This document shows, in pieces, positions 23,236 to 34,163 of a stretch of 64,000 nt of DNA (position 1 is its first letter; each line of letters opens with the position of its first letter). This stretch comes from Orobanche coerulescens (Eukaryota > Streptophyta > Magnoliopsida > Lamiales > Orobanchaceae), in assembly GCA_033398695.1 (NCBI GenBank), contig CM065806.1, positions 45,161,001 through 45,225,000 on the forward strand, in the 5' to 3' direction. The notes under the pieces are model-generated. The model was not told the DNA's origin. It searched no databases and worked only from the letters and a program-made list of their open reading frames with translations. A program made the translations under genes and the position numbers.

Positions 23236-24146
23236 GCCTTGAACCATATCCACACATTCACACAAATAATATATCACATCAATAATATCCAAGTAATTCA
23301 CTCAATGGCAACAAACACAATGCACGACGCAATGGTCAAATCACAACGCACCGATATGAGATAATATATACATATATATTATCAAAGCACAACGACAACA
23401 CCAAGTGTATTCATAGTAATTCACGTAACCATCCAAGAACACAATGTCCACAAAACACACGCGATTTGAAAGAGGGCCTTTAACAAGGCTAACTGAATCT
23501 TTGAAAGTGAAATTCAAACGATCAAATAAACACAAGGAGACGATCACTAATTATCATATCGATAAAACAAGAATTGTATGGACAAGGTACTTCCCTCGAA
23601 CAACCACAAACGCGAAGAACCGATCGAAGTAGGTTGGCACGAACTGACTACGAACCCAACGACTCCACCGAGCGCTAACCCGCGACAATAAACTACGAAC
23701 AACAATAACAACAATGAAAATAAATTCCATAGCACGACCTAAAGTTGCTGAATCCAAAGAACAACGACGAAAGTTCAAGGATTTCCCCCAAAACGGCCAA
23801 GAACACGAATCGACCCGTCAAAACATGAAAACAGAATTCCAACCCGAAATGTGGATATACACTCCAGAGGATATGTTTAACAACATCATTAAACAACAAT
23901 CGGTTTATCAAAATCGGATGGAAAACGAAATCAAGAACAAAACTCCAAAAAGTCAACTCGAAGGAAATCAAGAAATATACCTTGATTCGACGAAGAACAA
24001 TAGATTAGATGATGTTATAATCACCTAGGATACTCCAAAACACCTTCGGATGGAAGAAAATCAGCCCAGATGTGAACCCTAGTCGCCACGTCTCAAACTC
24101 GCGGAGGAAGAAGAAGAAATGAAGAAAAATGCAGATTCTAGACTGG

Positions 24147-24168
24147 TGTCCAGTATTTATACTGGACA
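24147..24168 (-). promoter_or_regulatory. TATA box inside a perfect inverted repeat, element D LTR
   Basis: Arms TGTCCAGTAT and ATACTGGACA are separated by two bases, and the TATAAA-like core (minus strand) sits at the centre. It lies directly downstream, in LTR sense, of the palindrome array. Confidence 0.6.
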
Positions 24169-24169
24169 C

Positions 24170-24552
24170 AATTAGCGTGCGCTAATCATTAAGGTTAGCG
24201 TGCGCTATCGCGGCACCGAACAAAACTCCTGACCAAAAATACACTGTTAGCATGCGCTAACCCCAAGTGTTAGCGTGCGCTAACAAGAACTTCAGACCCA
24301 GTCCAGTAGCTCCTGGACTGCCCTGAACTACTAGGTAGCGTGCGCTATCCTCCCCTTAGCGTGCGCTACCAACACACTCTAGCGCGCGCTATGATACTAA
24401 GTAGCGTGCGCTGATCAACGTCTGAACCCCGTCCAGTGGCCGCTGGACTGTTTCTACACCACCCGTTAGCGCGCGCTAACTACAACACTTAGCGTGCGCT
24501 AACTACGGAACCTTAGCTCGTGGTAGCTGCAAAGCATAGCATGCGCTATCGA
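24170..24552 (-). promoter_or_regulatory. Palindrome array in the element D LTR
   Basis: About eleven copies of TTAGCGTGCGCTAA and variants (TAGCGCGCGCTA, TAGCATGCGCTA) lie within 380 bp. Several are perfect, for example GTTAGCGCGCGCTAAC near 24466. The spacing is irregular, with short unrelated stretches between. Confidence 0.8.
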
Positions 24553-24947
24553 CTCAGAGAGACAGCAACAGAACATCTTAGAAATGGGTATGACGACAGA
24601 TACCCACAACTTTGGGAAATTACAAAATGGCACAAAACGCCCGAAAATCTCGATACTTGATCGAATAACCAAACCGGAGTTCACAACACGTCTAACAAAG
24701 TTAAACGGACTTACGGGAAACTCAAAGGAACAGTTTCGAACGAGATTTGCAAGAATCGAACTCAAGTGCGGAAAAGTCGCTAAGAAGCACGGAACTCAAC
24801 AAAACGACACCAAAACGAACTCGGACGTCAAAAAGTGCAGAATTAATCATTCTCAGAATGACGAATCGTTCCCAAGAGAGTCATCAAAATGGATTCTCGC
24901 CAAAAAGAAAAAGAAAATTACCGGAAATCAAATTTGCAGATATTACA

Positions 24948-25386
24948 TCATTGACTGTCCCGGAGTGAAATCTGTGTGACGAATCGAGGGTGAGTCGGTT
25001 CGAGTATACTAATCCAATTAGCATACCTATAACGTGTGCTCCCACTAACCATTAGTGTTCGACAGGCACTCTACATGTCAAAGAACACGTCATACAAGTC
25101 TTCACATAAACTTAACGCCCAGTCAAGTTTCATCGACTTGCGAACGATTAAGTATTTGAGCTATAAACCTTTCCAGTGCCTACCCCCTTATCCAATAAGG
25201 AGTGGAACGTTTTGCTCTCAAATACACGGACTAGTTTCTATATGTATATTTACGAGTTAAGAATGCCAGTAACTACGAGTAAATAAAGAAACATTCATTG
25301 CCTTATATAAATGTTTTACATAATTTACAAGTACAATGCCCTCACTCAACATCCTCTGCGTGGCATTCGAGGGCATAATCCTAACA
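24948..25386 (-). mobile_element. 3' LTR (partial) of a Ty1/copia element
   Basis: On the minus strand a polypurine tract AAGTGGGAGAT (25387-25397) is followed by an LTR starting TGTTAGGATTATGCCC at 25386. The LTR continues left to 24948, where element D interrupts it. Confidence 0.75.
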
Positions 25387-28300
25387 ATCTCCCACTTACA
25401 CTCAATGCCACGCACTATGGTATCTAATACCCATGTTCTCCAGACGACGCTCCAAGCTAGTCTGAGAAAGTGGCTTGGTCAGTGGATCAGCGATGTTGTC
25501 GGCTGAGTCTACTCTATGCAGAACAATGTATCCCTTGCGAACAAATTCTCTTACGAGATGATACTTCCTCTCAATATGTTTGGTGTTGTTGTGAAACCTC
25601 GGCTCCTTGGCCTGCGCTACTGACTCGTCGTTGTCGCGATGCAGTGAACAAGCGGCTCGGACATGGTATCACTTGAAGTTCTCCTAGAAACTTCTTAATA
25701 CAGAACCCTTCCTTGGAAGCCTCCGAGGCTGCTTGATACTCAGCCTGACAGGTGGAATCAGAAGTCGCGCTTTGCTTGGCACTACGCCAAGATACTGCTC
25801 CTCCATTAAGAGTAAATATGTAGCCAGAAGTAGACATCGAGTCGTCCTTCAGTCCTTGGAAGTCCGAATCAGTGAATCCCACCACATCTAATTCTCCACC
25901 GCCATACATCAAAACCATATCTCTAGTCCTTCTTAAGTACTTGAGAACGTTCTTTACGGCAGTCCAATGTTCCCTACCTGTGTTTGCCTGAAACCTACTC
26001 ACCACGCTTACATCATGTGCAATGTCAGGTCTCGTACACAACATAGCATACATAAGGCTACCCACGGCCGAAGCATATGGTATATTACTCATTTCCTTCC
26101 GTTGTTCCTCACTTTGAGGACACATCTTCAAGGAGAGTTTTATTCCATGTCGCATCGGTAGGAACCCTCTTTTAGAATCATCCATCTTAAATCGTTTTAA
26201 GATTTTATCTATATAGAGGGCTTGGGAAAGACCTATTGTTCTCTTCGCTCTATCCGGGTAGAGTCGAATACCAAGAATATAGGTAGCTTCTCCCAAGTCT
26301 TTCATGGAGAAATTACTCGAAAGCCAAGCTTTCACAGAACTGAGCATTCCCACATTATTTCCTATTAGTAGAATGTCATCTACATATAGTACTAAGAATG
26401 AGATCTTGCTCCCACTAACCCTCTTGTATACATAAGGTTCCTCCTCGTTTTGCACGAAGTCAAACTCTTTGACCGCCTCGTTAAAACGAAGGTTCCAACT
26501 ACGTGTCGCTTGCTTCAGTACATAAATGGAATGCTGAAGCTTGCACACTTTCTGAATATCGACTTCGGATACAAAGTATTTAGGCTGCTCCATATAGATT
26601 TCCTCCTCGATGAATCCATTAAGGAAAGCCGTCTTTACGTCTATTTGCCATATCTCATAATCGTGGTAGGCAGCTATAGTAAGCATCATGCGAATAGACT
26701 TGATCATAGCTACAGGCGAGAAGGTATCGTGGTAGTCGATCCCTTTTTTCTGGGTATAACCCTTTGCCACAAGTCTGGCCTTATAGGCGTCAACCTTGCC
26801 ATCACCATCAGTCTTTCTCTTGTAGATCCACTTTTTCCCAATGGGCACTATGCTCTTGGGGCGGTCTACCAGAGTCCAGACCTGATTGACATGCATCGAG
26901 TCCATCTTAGCTTCCATAGCTTTGCGCCATTTCGCAGAGTCTACATCCACCATCGCCTAGTCATAGGTCGTTGGGTCGGTCTCTTGGCTATCACTTGGAA
27001 CCTCATGGAGACCCATCTCCTCCAAGTGCACAAGCCCATACCTCTCAGGTAAATGAGACACCCTACTAGACCTACAAGGTGGTTGTACTTGTGTTCAGAA
27101 GGTTCGGTTCCAGTTTCTTGCACAGGTGTCTCCCGAGGAGTTTCATTGTATTCTTCTAAAGAAATACTTCTACCTGCCCCGCCTTCCTGGATGAACTCAT
27201 CTTCCAGGAAGTGTGCTTGTAAAGCAACAACGATCTTTCGATCTTCAGGCATGTAGAATAGATATCCTATCATCCCAGATGGGAATCTAATGAAACGTCC
27301 CTTCACGGACCTAGCTTCCAACTTCTCCACCTTAGTCTTCTTGACATAGGTGGGACATCCCCAAATCCTAATATGATTAAGACTTCGTTTTCTGCTCTCC
27401 CACATCTCATGTGGAGTTTTAGGAACGGATTTAGAAGGACATCTGTTCAAGATGTAAGCGGCTGTCAGGAGTGCATACCCCCACAGGTAAATAGGTAAGT
27501 CAGTATAGCCCAGCATGGAACGGACCATGTTCAACAAGGTCCGGTTCTTTCTTTCTGACACACCGTTTAACTGAGGAGTACCTGGAGGTGTTAGTTATGA
27601 AACTATTCCATATTCCTTAAGGAACTCATCAAACTCCGTACTCGTATACTCGCCACCTCGGTCCGACCGAAGTGCTTTGATATGATTACCAGTTTATTTC
27701 TCGACTAGGGCCTTGAATTCCTGGAATTTTTCAAAGGCCTCGGATTTATGTTTCATTAAGTATACATAACCATACCTAGTATGATCATCTATAAACGTAA
27801 TGAAATATTGATATTCGTCACGTGCTGCTTCCAAAGCACCACATATGTCGATATGGGTTAATCCCAGTTTATCAGCGGCTCTTTTAAAAGTCCCTGTGAA
27901 GGGGGACTTAGTCATTTTGCCTTTAAGGCAAGATTCACAAGTAGGAAAGTGATCTGATCCCAATGGACCCATAAGTCCATCTTTTTCCATCTTGTAAACC
28001 TTGGTCTGACCAACATGACCAAGTCTAAGATGCCATTTCAAAACTTGAAAGGTTTCATCCCTACCACGTTTTCTAGTCATAGTATTCACAACTACTTTGT
28101 TGCTGAGATTTAGATGATACAATCCATTTAACAATGTAGCACTACCCACTAGTTTATTTCTGAAATAAATTTTGCAGGAACCATCACCAATGAAAAATGA
28201 AAAGCCGTTTCGGTCCATGACCGGAATGGATACAATGTTTTTGTGCCCCTTGGGCAAAAAAAGTATATCTTCTAAAGTCAAAACAAAGCCGGATTCTAAA

Positions 28301-29324
28301 CCCAAAAGAAGTGATCCTATGTCGGTTGCCTCGACACAGTGCCCGCTTCCGACTGTGATCATAACTTCTCTAGCTCCAAGCTTCCTACTTAGTTTCAGAT
28401 CCTGATTCACGGTACAAATATGAGAACTAGCACCAGAATCCAGTATCCAAGAAGTAAAAAATATAGTAGCAGAATAATTTGTTTCCAAAACTAAAAGTTC
28501 TATACCTGAAGTGCCATGAAGAATCGGACAGTCTCTTGCCCAGTGGCCCAGCTCACCACACTTGAGACAAGCATCCTTCTTCTTGATCTTCGGAACCATT
28601 GGGGCCTTGCCCTTACCCTTAAGATCCTCGACTTGTGGTCCCATCTGCTTCTTGGTCTTTTTCTTCTTGTTCTTGGACTTCCGAGATCCAGAAGAAATCA
28701 CAAGGACAGACTCCTTCATCCGCGGAGTCTTCATCTAAGACTGAGCGGTCACAAGTTTGTTCATTAGCCTAGCTAAGTTACATGCAATCTCATTGGAGTT
28801 GAAGTTCTTAACAAACTGTGAGAAGGATTCACGGAGAGACTGTAGGATAAGGTCGGTTTGGAGAGAAGTATCCATTTTAAAATCAAGAGCCTCCAACTCT
28901 CGATCATGGATATTATTTTGAGGACATATTCCCCAACCTTCTCACCTTCCTTCATATTTGCACCGAACAGTTGCTTGGATATCTCATATCTAGCAGTTCG
29001 ACTGTGCTCACCATAAAGCTCGGTTAAGTGAGATAGAATCTGCCTAGCAGAAGTCATTTTCTCATGAGCTCTCTGAAGCTCATTAGACATGGAAGCCATC
29101 ATATAAGCACGGACTTTCACGTCATCCTTAACCCACTTTTCGTGGTTTTCAATCTCTTCCTGATTGGCTCTTGTCCGCACTAGAGGCGCCGGAATGTCCA
29201 TCTCCAAGACGTATCCCAGTGCCTCTATACTGAAGACAATCATCAGATTGCGGAGCCAATCCACAAAGTTAGGTCCCATCAAGGTGTTTTTTTCGAGTAG
29301 AATTGCGAGTGGGTTCATTGTCAT
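25387..29324 (-). pseudogene. Ty1/copia gag-pol, broken by stops and frameshifts
   Basis: Reading leftward from ATG 29324: gag (29324-28773); then, in a new frame (28734-27694), a zinc knuckle CLKCGELGHWARDC, protease WILDSGASSHIC, and the integrase zinc region (HLRLGH and CESCLKGKMTK); integrase end (27561-26941, SERKNRTLLNMVRSM); reverse transcriptase with YVDDILLIG and RNase H with GFTDSDFQG (26953-25571). The order protease, integrase, reverse transcriptase, RNase H defines copia. Lesions seen: a frame change near 28740-28780, in-frame TAA codons near 27690 and 27590, and a frame change near 25680. The reverse transcriptase frame is open for 460 codons, so decay is moderate. Confidence 0.88.
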
Positions 29325-30923
29325 ATTGAGAGTTATGTCTGCATTAAGTAGGACAGATTAATTAGTGACTCGTTCAATTATGTTCTGAGTATAGAATTAA
29401 GGTCTTTTCTATTATTGTTACCCAACTCCCACTATTTTGGGAATAACACACTCCCATGTGAAATCCGGAAGTATCATCGCTCTACTTCATAGTGGTGATC
29501 GAGTTCTTTATAAATCTTAATAGAGGGCAACCGAACAGGTTTCTAGTCTATTAATTTTCATAAAGTGGTGTCCAACACCAACCCATCTAATGGATGATTC
29601 GATCTTCTTTTTCCCCTTGTTCACTCCCCTCAACCTATACGGTTTCTATGGTTCGTGAACAAGTTAAGTTCATACCATCGACGCAAATCAGTTTCACAAT
29701 TGAATCTTATCCGGCAACCTACCAGGTTTCTAGGGATAAAATTTGCTCCAACCGAAGGCATCCAATGCGCTCCATTAATTTATCCGTCCTCCCGACGACT
29801 ACCCGGTAACTCGGAAGCATAGCACATCCGGTTTGGATTTCAATTTCCCGAAAGCTCGATGGAGGGAAGGAAAACCTTGAAACCTTATAAACTTAATAAT
29901 TTGTTGTGGGAGAATTTTCGCGATTAACGTTACACTTTGCACATTAATCATTTAAGCGCATTTGTGGCATTCATACAATATGAAAAAACCATTCACAGCC
30001 TAGTTGCTACCAACATGTGGTTCATGGACCGTTCCTAGAAAAGAAAAACTTCGTAATCTAATTATAAGTCTTCGTCTTGAATCTTCGTCTTCTCGAAATG
30101 GATCTTCCTCCGGTCTTCGTCATTACATATAAATTTTACATTGAAAATTGCATCCTAGATACAAATATTTCTAGTAAAATAAATAGGCTCAAAATGGCCT
30201 TTACAACCCAATCGAATAAAACGAACGATTCAAAAACTAAGTCCATGAACCACACCCCCATTCAAAAGCATTCATCCAATAAATACTATATAAACAGAAA
30301 ATGTAGAGATACATTTATCCAATCAACAATTCGAATCGATCCAATCGATTCACACAACTGGTAATATGAAAAACGTTCAAGTATTCCAATAAATCAATTT
30401 TCCCTTATAAAATGAAATACCATATATCATTTTAATCATATTAAATCCAATTTAACATGCGGGATATTAATTTTAGGAATACATGAAGAAAACAAGCCCG
30501 AAACGGGTCCGAAATGGGCTGAACCGCGCCCGAAAAACACCATTGGGCAGAGGGCCGCCAAAAGCCCTAAAGCCGCGGCCCACAAGATGAAACTACCAGT
30601 GGGCCGCAACAACCACCGGGCCACGGCCCGAGCCACCGGGGCCGCGGCCCTCGCTGGACCACCCCCGGACCGTCAAACAACAATTCGGGGCTAGTTTTTC
30701 GACCGGATATCCAATATCTATATTTTCTAACATTCATATCAGCAATATAAATCATATTTTCAAGAAATAGAAGATTTATATTTAGACATAAACTTACGAA
30801 AAATACAACTATAACGAACGAAAAAACATATACCACGATTATGACTAAAATGATTCCAAATCATTTACCATCTAATCGAGCATTCCAAATGCCAATATCG
30901 TATATACGATCGCAAGACCTACG
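29325..30923 (-). mobile_element. Leader and probable 5' flank of the copia element
   Basis: No coding frame is seen. The sequence upstream of gag is A/T-rich and ends in a stretch (30490-30670) with repeated GGGCCGCGGCCC-like motifs. A primer-binding site and a matching 5' LTR were not found by eye, so the left boundary of the element is unknown. Confidence 0.4.
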
Positions 30924-33720
30924 TGTAACACCCCAGAGCTATCCAGGAATATTACAGCGTCGTGGGCCCCGAGATGGAACCCACAAGGCTGAAGGAAATT
31001 TTCACAAACATTTACAAACGTCCAAGACGCTAACGACGGTATTATCTATTTAAAACATTCGAAGACTTTATAAAACTCGTTTATCAAAACCGTCGTAAAA
31101 TCTCATTTGAAACCACAAGGCCCGAAATGCTAAAACTCAATAGTTTAAAAACATACGTTAAGCTATCGCTTACACGTACCGACGGAATAGATTTAGAAAA
31201 TGATTGCCCAAAGTAACCTAAGTTACTAGATACCAAAAGGCCATTTAAAAATACTCATGCAACGGATAAAGACAAACAATTAAAATACTCTAGCAGCGGA
31301 ATACAACAACTGATCAGAAACTCAATACACAAATACATGTCCTAGACAGTATCCTCCGGGAAGCTCATCTCTTCACGACCGCTACAAGCTTGATAATCCA
31401 AGAACCTAAAAAGAAAGCCCACGACGGGGTCAGCCATAATATCCAACAATGATAACCATCACATCACGTCAATAATTACATATCAATGGAAATACTAAGT
31501 AAGAATACGACCAATGTAATCTTACCGTCGTAACTTTACGAAAATCCACGATTCGTATCCTTAACAACACAATAAGATAATACCGAAATATATGTACGGT
31601 ATCTCAACAATACCCAAGGTTCTCAAAACATTATCATAACTCGCGATATGGAAATTATACCAACTCTGGCCAATTCAATCCATCGGATAACGTCGATAAT
31701 TCCAATACGATAACCGATTGTCCATAAAATACAAGTACCAAGGAAATACGGAACATCCCTCAAGATACGAAATACCATTACAATCACGTCAGTCTAATCC
31801 GAGATCAGATCAACACAACATACGGACATGGTCCTAACACAAGACCGACAAATGCATACCCATATGACAACGTCAATATGATCACAAGAATAACGACAAT
31901 GTATACTTATGGCAAACCCATAATATACATATGCACAACAACAATACATGGTAATCCGATGATCCAGCCTTCACAGCCTAGATCCCCCGATGATCCCGTC
32001 AGACCAACCCAAGGTGGAAAACCCATCCGATGATCCAGTGCACGCTAGCATAGATCCCCCGATGATCCCGTCGGACCAACACGAGGTGGACATATGACAA
32101 CAATGCACAACTGCACAAAACAACATTACACAATACACGACAACAACAATGCACAAATACATGACAACAACGATACACGAATGTATCACGACATGATCGA
32201 CACAAATGATAAAAATGATTAGAGTACTTGCCCCGAGTCCTTCGAGAACGATCTCAATGTCTAAACCATCACAAACCATTATCCTCAATACTCGACGGTC
32301 CAAAGTATCACGGATTGCAGATAATTCATATCTTCGACTTTATCACAATATATCCTCGATATACAAGTATACCAATAAAAAAACTATATCATATACATTA
32401 TGATTTAGATTCCCAAAACTCGAATATGATTTATAATCCCAAATCTCCTGTGATTACGATTATAAACATTGCTATACGAATTATACACGAATGAAACGGA
32501 AACCATTCTTTAAATACTATAAACTGACCAAGTAATAACTTACCTCGATACCTATACAACGACGAGGAAGCTATTACCAAATCCATTGCCGTCATCTACA
32601 AGTTCCTCGGTCCCGACCAAAGCAATTCACGAACATCCTCGAACTCGACCGCAACACACGGTTATAATCACCGATCAATATTCTCAACCTAGTAATTCGA
32701 TAAACAACAAGTTCAATAACAATCAACAATCTATTAAATCAATTCACAAACCCAATGGCTCAACAATATCTCAGTTAACCACAAGTCTGATCAAACCAAC
32801 TTAAATGATCACGAATTCATAACCGAAACAGAATATACTACCCTGTCTGTTGACTTAGCGCACGTTAATTACTTAGTGTATTGTGCGTTAAGTTGCTCCC
32901 GTTAGTGTGCGCTAGCCAGTAGGCTTAGCGTGCGCTAATGACATGCAGTTGCATGTATTTCGGATACCGATCAACATATGGCGATTGTCAAGAACACTAA
33001 GTGATCTTGAACCAAGTTCAAAGCTATCAAAACAATGAAATCAGATATCCTTTAACATATAGGTAATCATCCAACTCTTAATCCAATTCATATATTCACA
33101 TATCATCTTCTTCCTCAAATATCAACATCATGAACACCATGAACCTTAACAACACTTCGCTAATCTAACATTATAGAGATTAATCATCAACAATGACATC
33201 AACATCCGAATAGGAGGAGAAGGATTAACCAACTTATCTCACGAAAACGAACGATACAATTCAAATCACACGAATCATATTAATATCATCATACTCTGGT
33301 AATCCATCTCATAATCATGCTTATCAACTTGTTTATATGATAATCATTAACTCAAGAACATCAATCTTTAATCCAAAACGAAATCCAAAGGTGAAGCGTG
33401 ATTACCTTGTATAGACGAACCATGAAGGAGAACAATGAACTTCATTTCAAGAATCATCAATAACTTCAAGAACAGACTTTAATCCATGTTCCTCAGCTTA
33501 ATCTTGTTAAAGATCATCATCAATCAGTGTTTGGAACCTCAAACTTCTCTCTAAAAACTCTCTCTTGAAATAAAGGAAGGAATGGCTGAATGAACATAAT
33601 TCACATCTGCAATCATATATATACTGATTGTTATTAGCGTGCGCTACTTTTCCTTAGTAGCGTGCGCTATCGTGATCCTTAGTAGCGTGCGCTATCGTGC
33701 AATCATATATATACTGTTGC
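30924..33720 (-). mobile_element. LTR E: Tekay-like LTR fragment (minus strand)
   Basis: It begins (plus coordinate) TGTAACACCCC at 30924, the reverse complement of the usual LTR end GGGGTGTTACA. It includes the GATCCCCCGATGATCCCGTC motif near 31980 and 32050, related to the tandem unit of element A. Three TAGCGTGCGCTA-type motifs lie at 33632-33695 and four more, decayed, at 32856-32940. The expected TGTAATA start is not present to the right, so the LTR is truncated near 33720, about 440 bp upstream of the ETHE1 start codon. GCAATCATATATATACTG occurs at about 33608 and again at 33697. Confidence 0.6.
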
Positions 33721-34163
33721 TTTTTCTAGAGTCACAAATAGGAAATGTCTGAAAGTTCTAATTTGTGATGATGAGAAAAAACATGTCAACACAACTATTA
33801 ATGTTGTGTATAGGGAAGTTTTCAGAAATTTGTAATTTATGACTTCATCAAGAGTAGCACACGTCATTTGTAATATATCGTGTATATTAGTAATTAAAAT
33901 TTATGCATAATATATTTATTATAACTTAAATATTAATTTGCTATTCTTCTGTGTATAGATTTTAAATACTCTCGCACGGATGGACTTGTATTATATAATA
34001 CATAATAAATCCGAGGAAATTTGTGGCAAGAAATATTGCATCCAATCGGTAAAAGCACGAAAGTAAAAAACAACTCAAGATAACAATTGGCAATTGGTAC
34101 TCGGTAGTCGTAATCGCCATCTTCGATTGGTAGTATTTGCAAATCCTTCTTCCCCAGCAAGAA
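33721..34163 (+). promoter_or_regulatory. Upstream region of ETHE1
   Basis: AT-rich DNA without transposon signature up to the ETHE1 start codon. It should hold the promoter and 5' leader. No unequivocal TATA box was chosen among many AT-rich candidates. Confidence 0.4.

Larger units (their letters stand above)
22501..24947 (-). mobile_element. Element D, 5' LTR (minus strand, end lost in gap)
   Basis: This is the reverse-complement relative of the element A LTR. The TGTAATATCTGC start is at 24947, reading left. The stretch next to the gap matches the region near 21130 of element A, so about 350 bp of LTR are missing. It holds a palindrome array (24170-24552), a TATA box in an inverted repeat (24147-24168), and degenerate copies of the GGACCCTCCCGAG motif (22930-23065). 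It interrupts the 3' LTR of a copia element at 24948. Confidence 0.82.
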
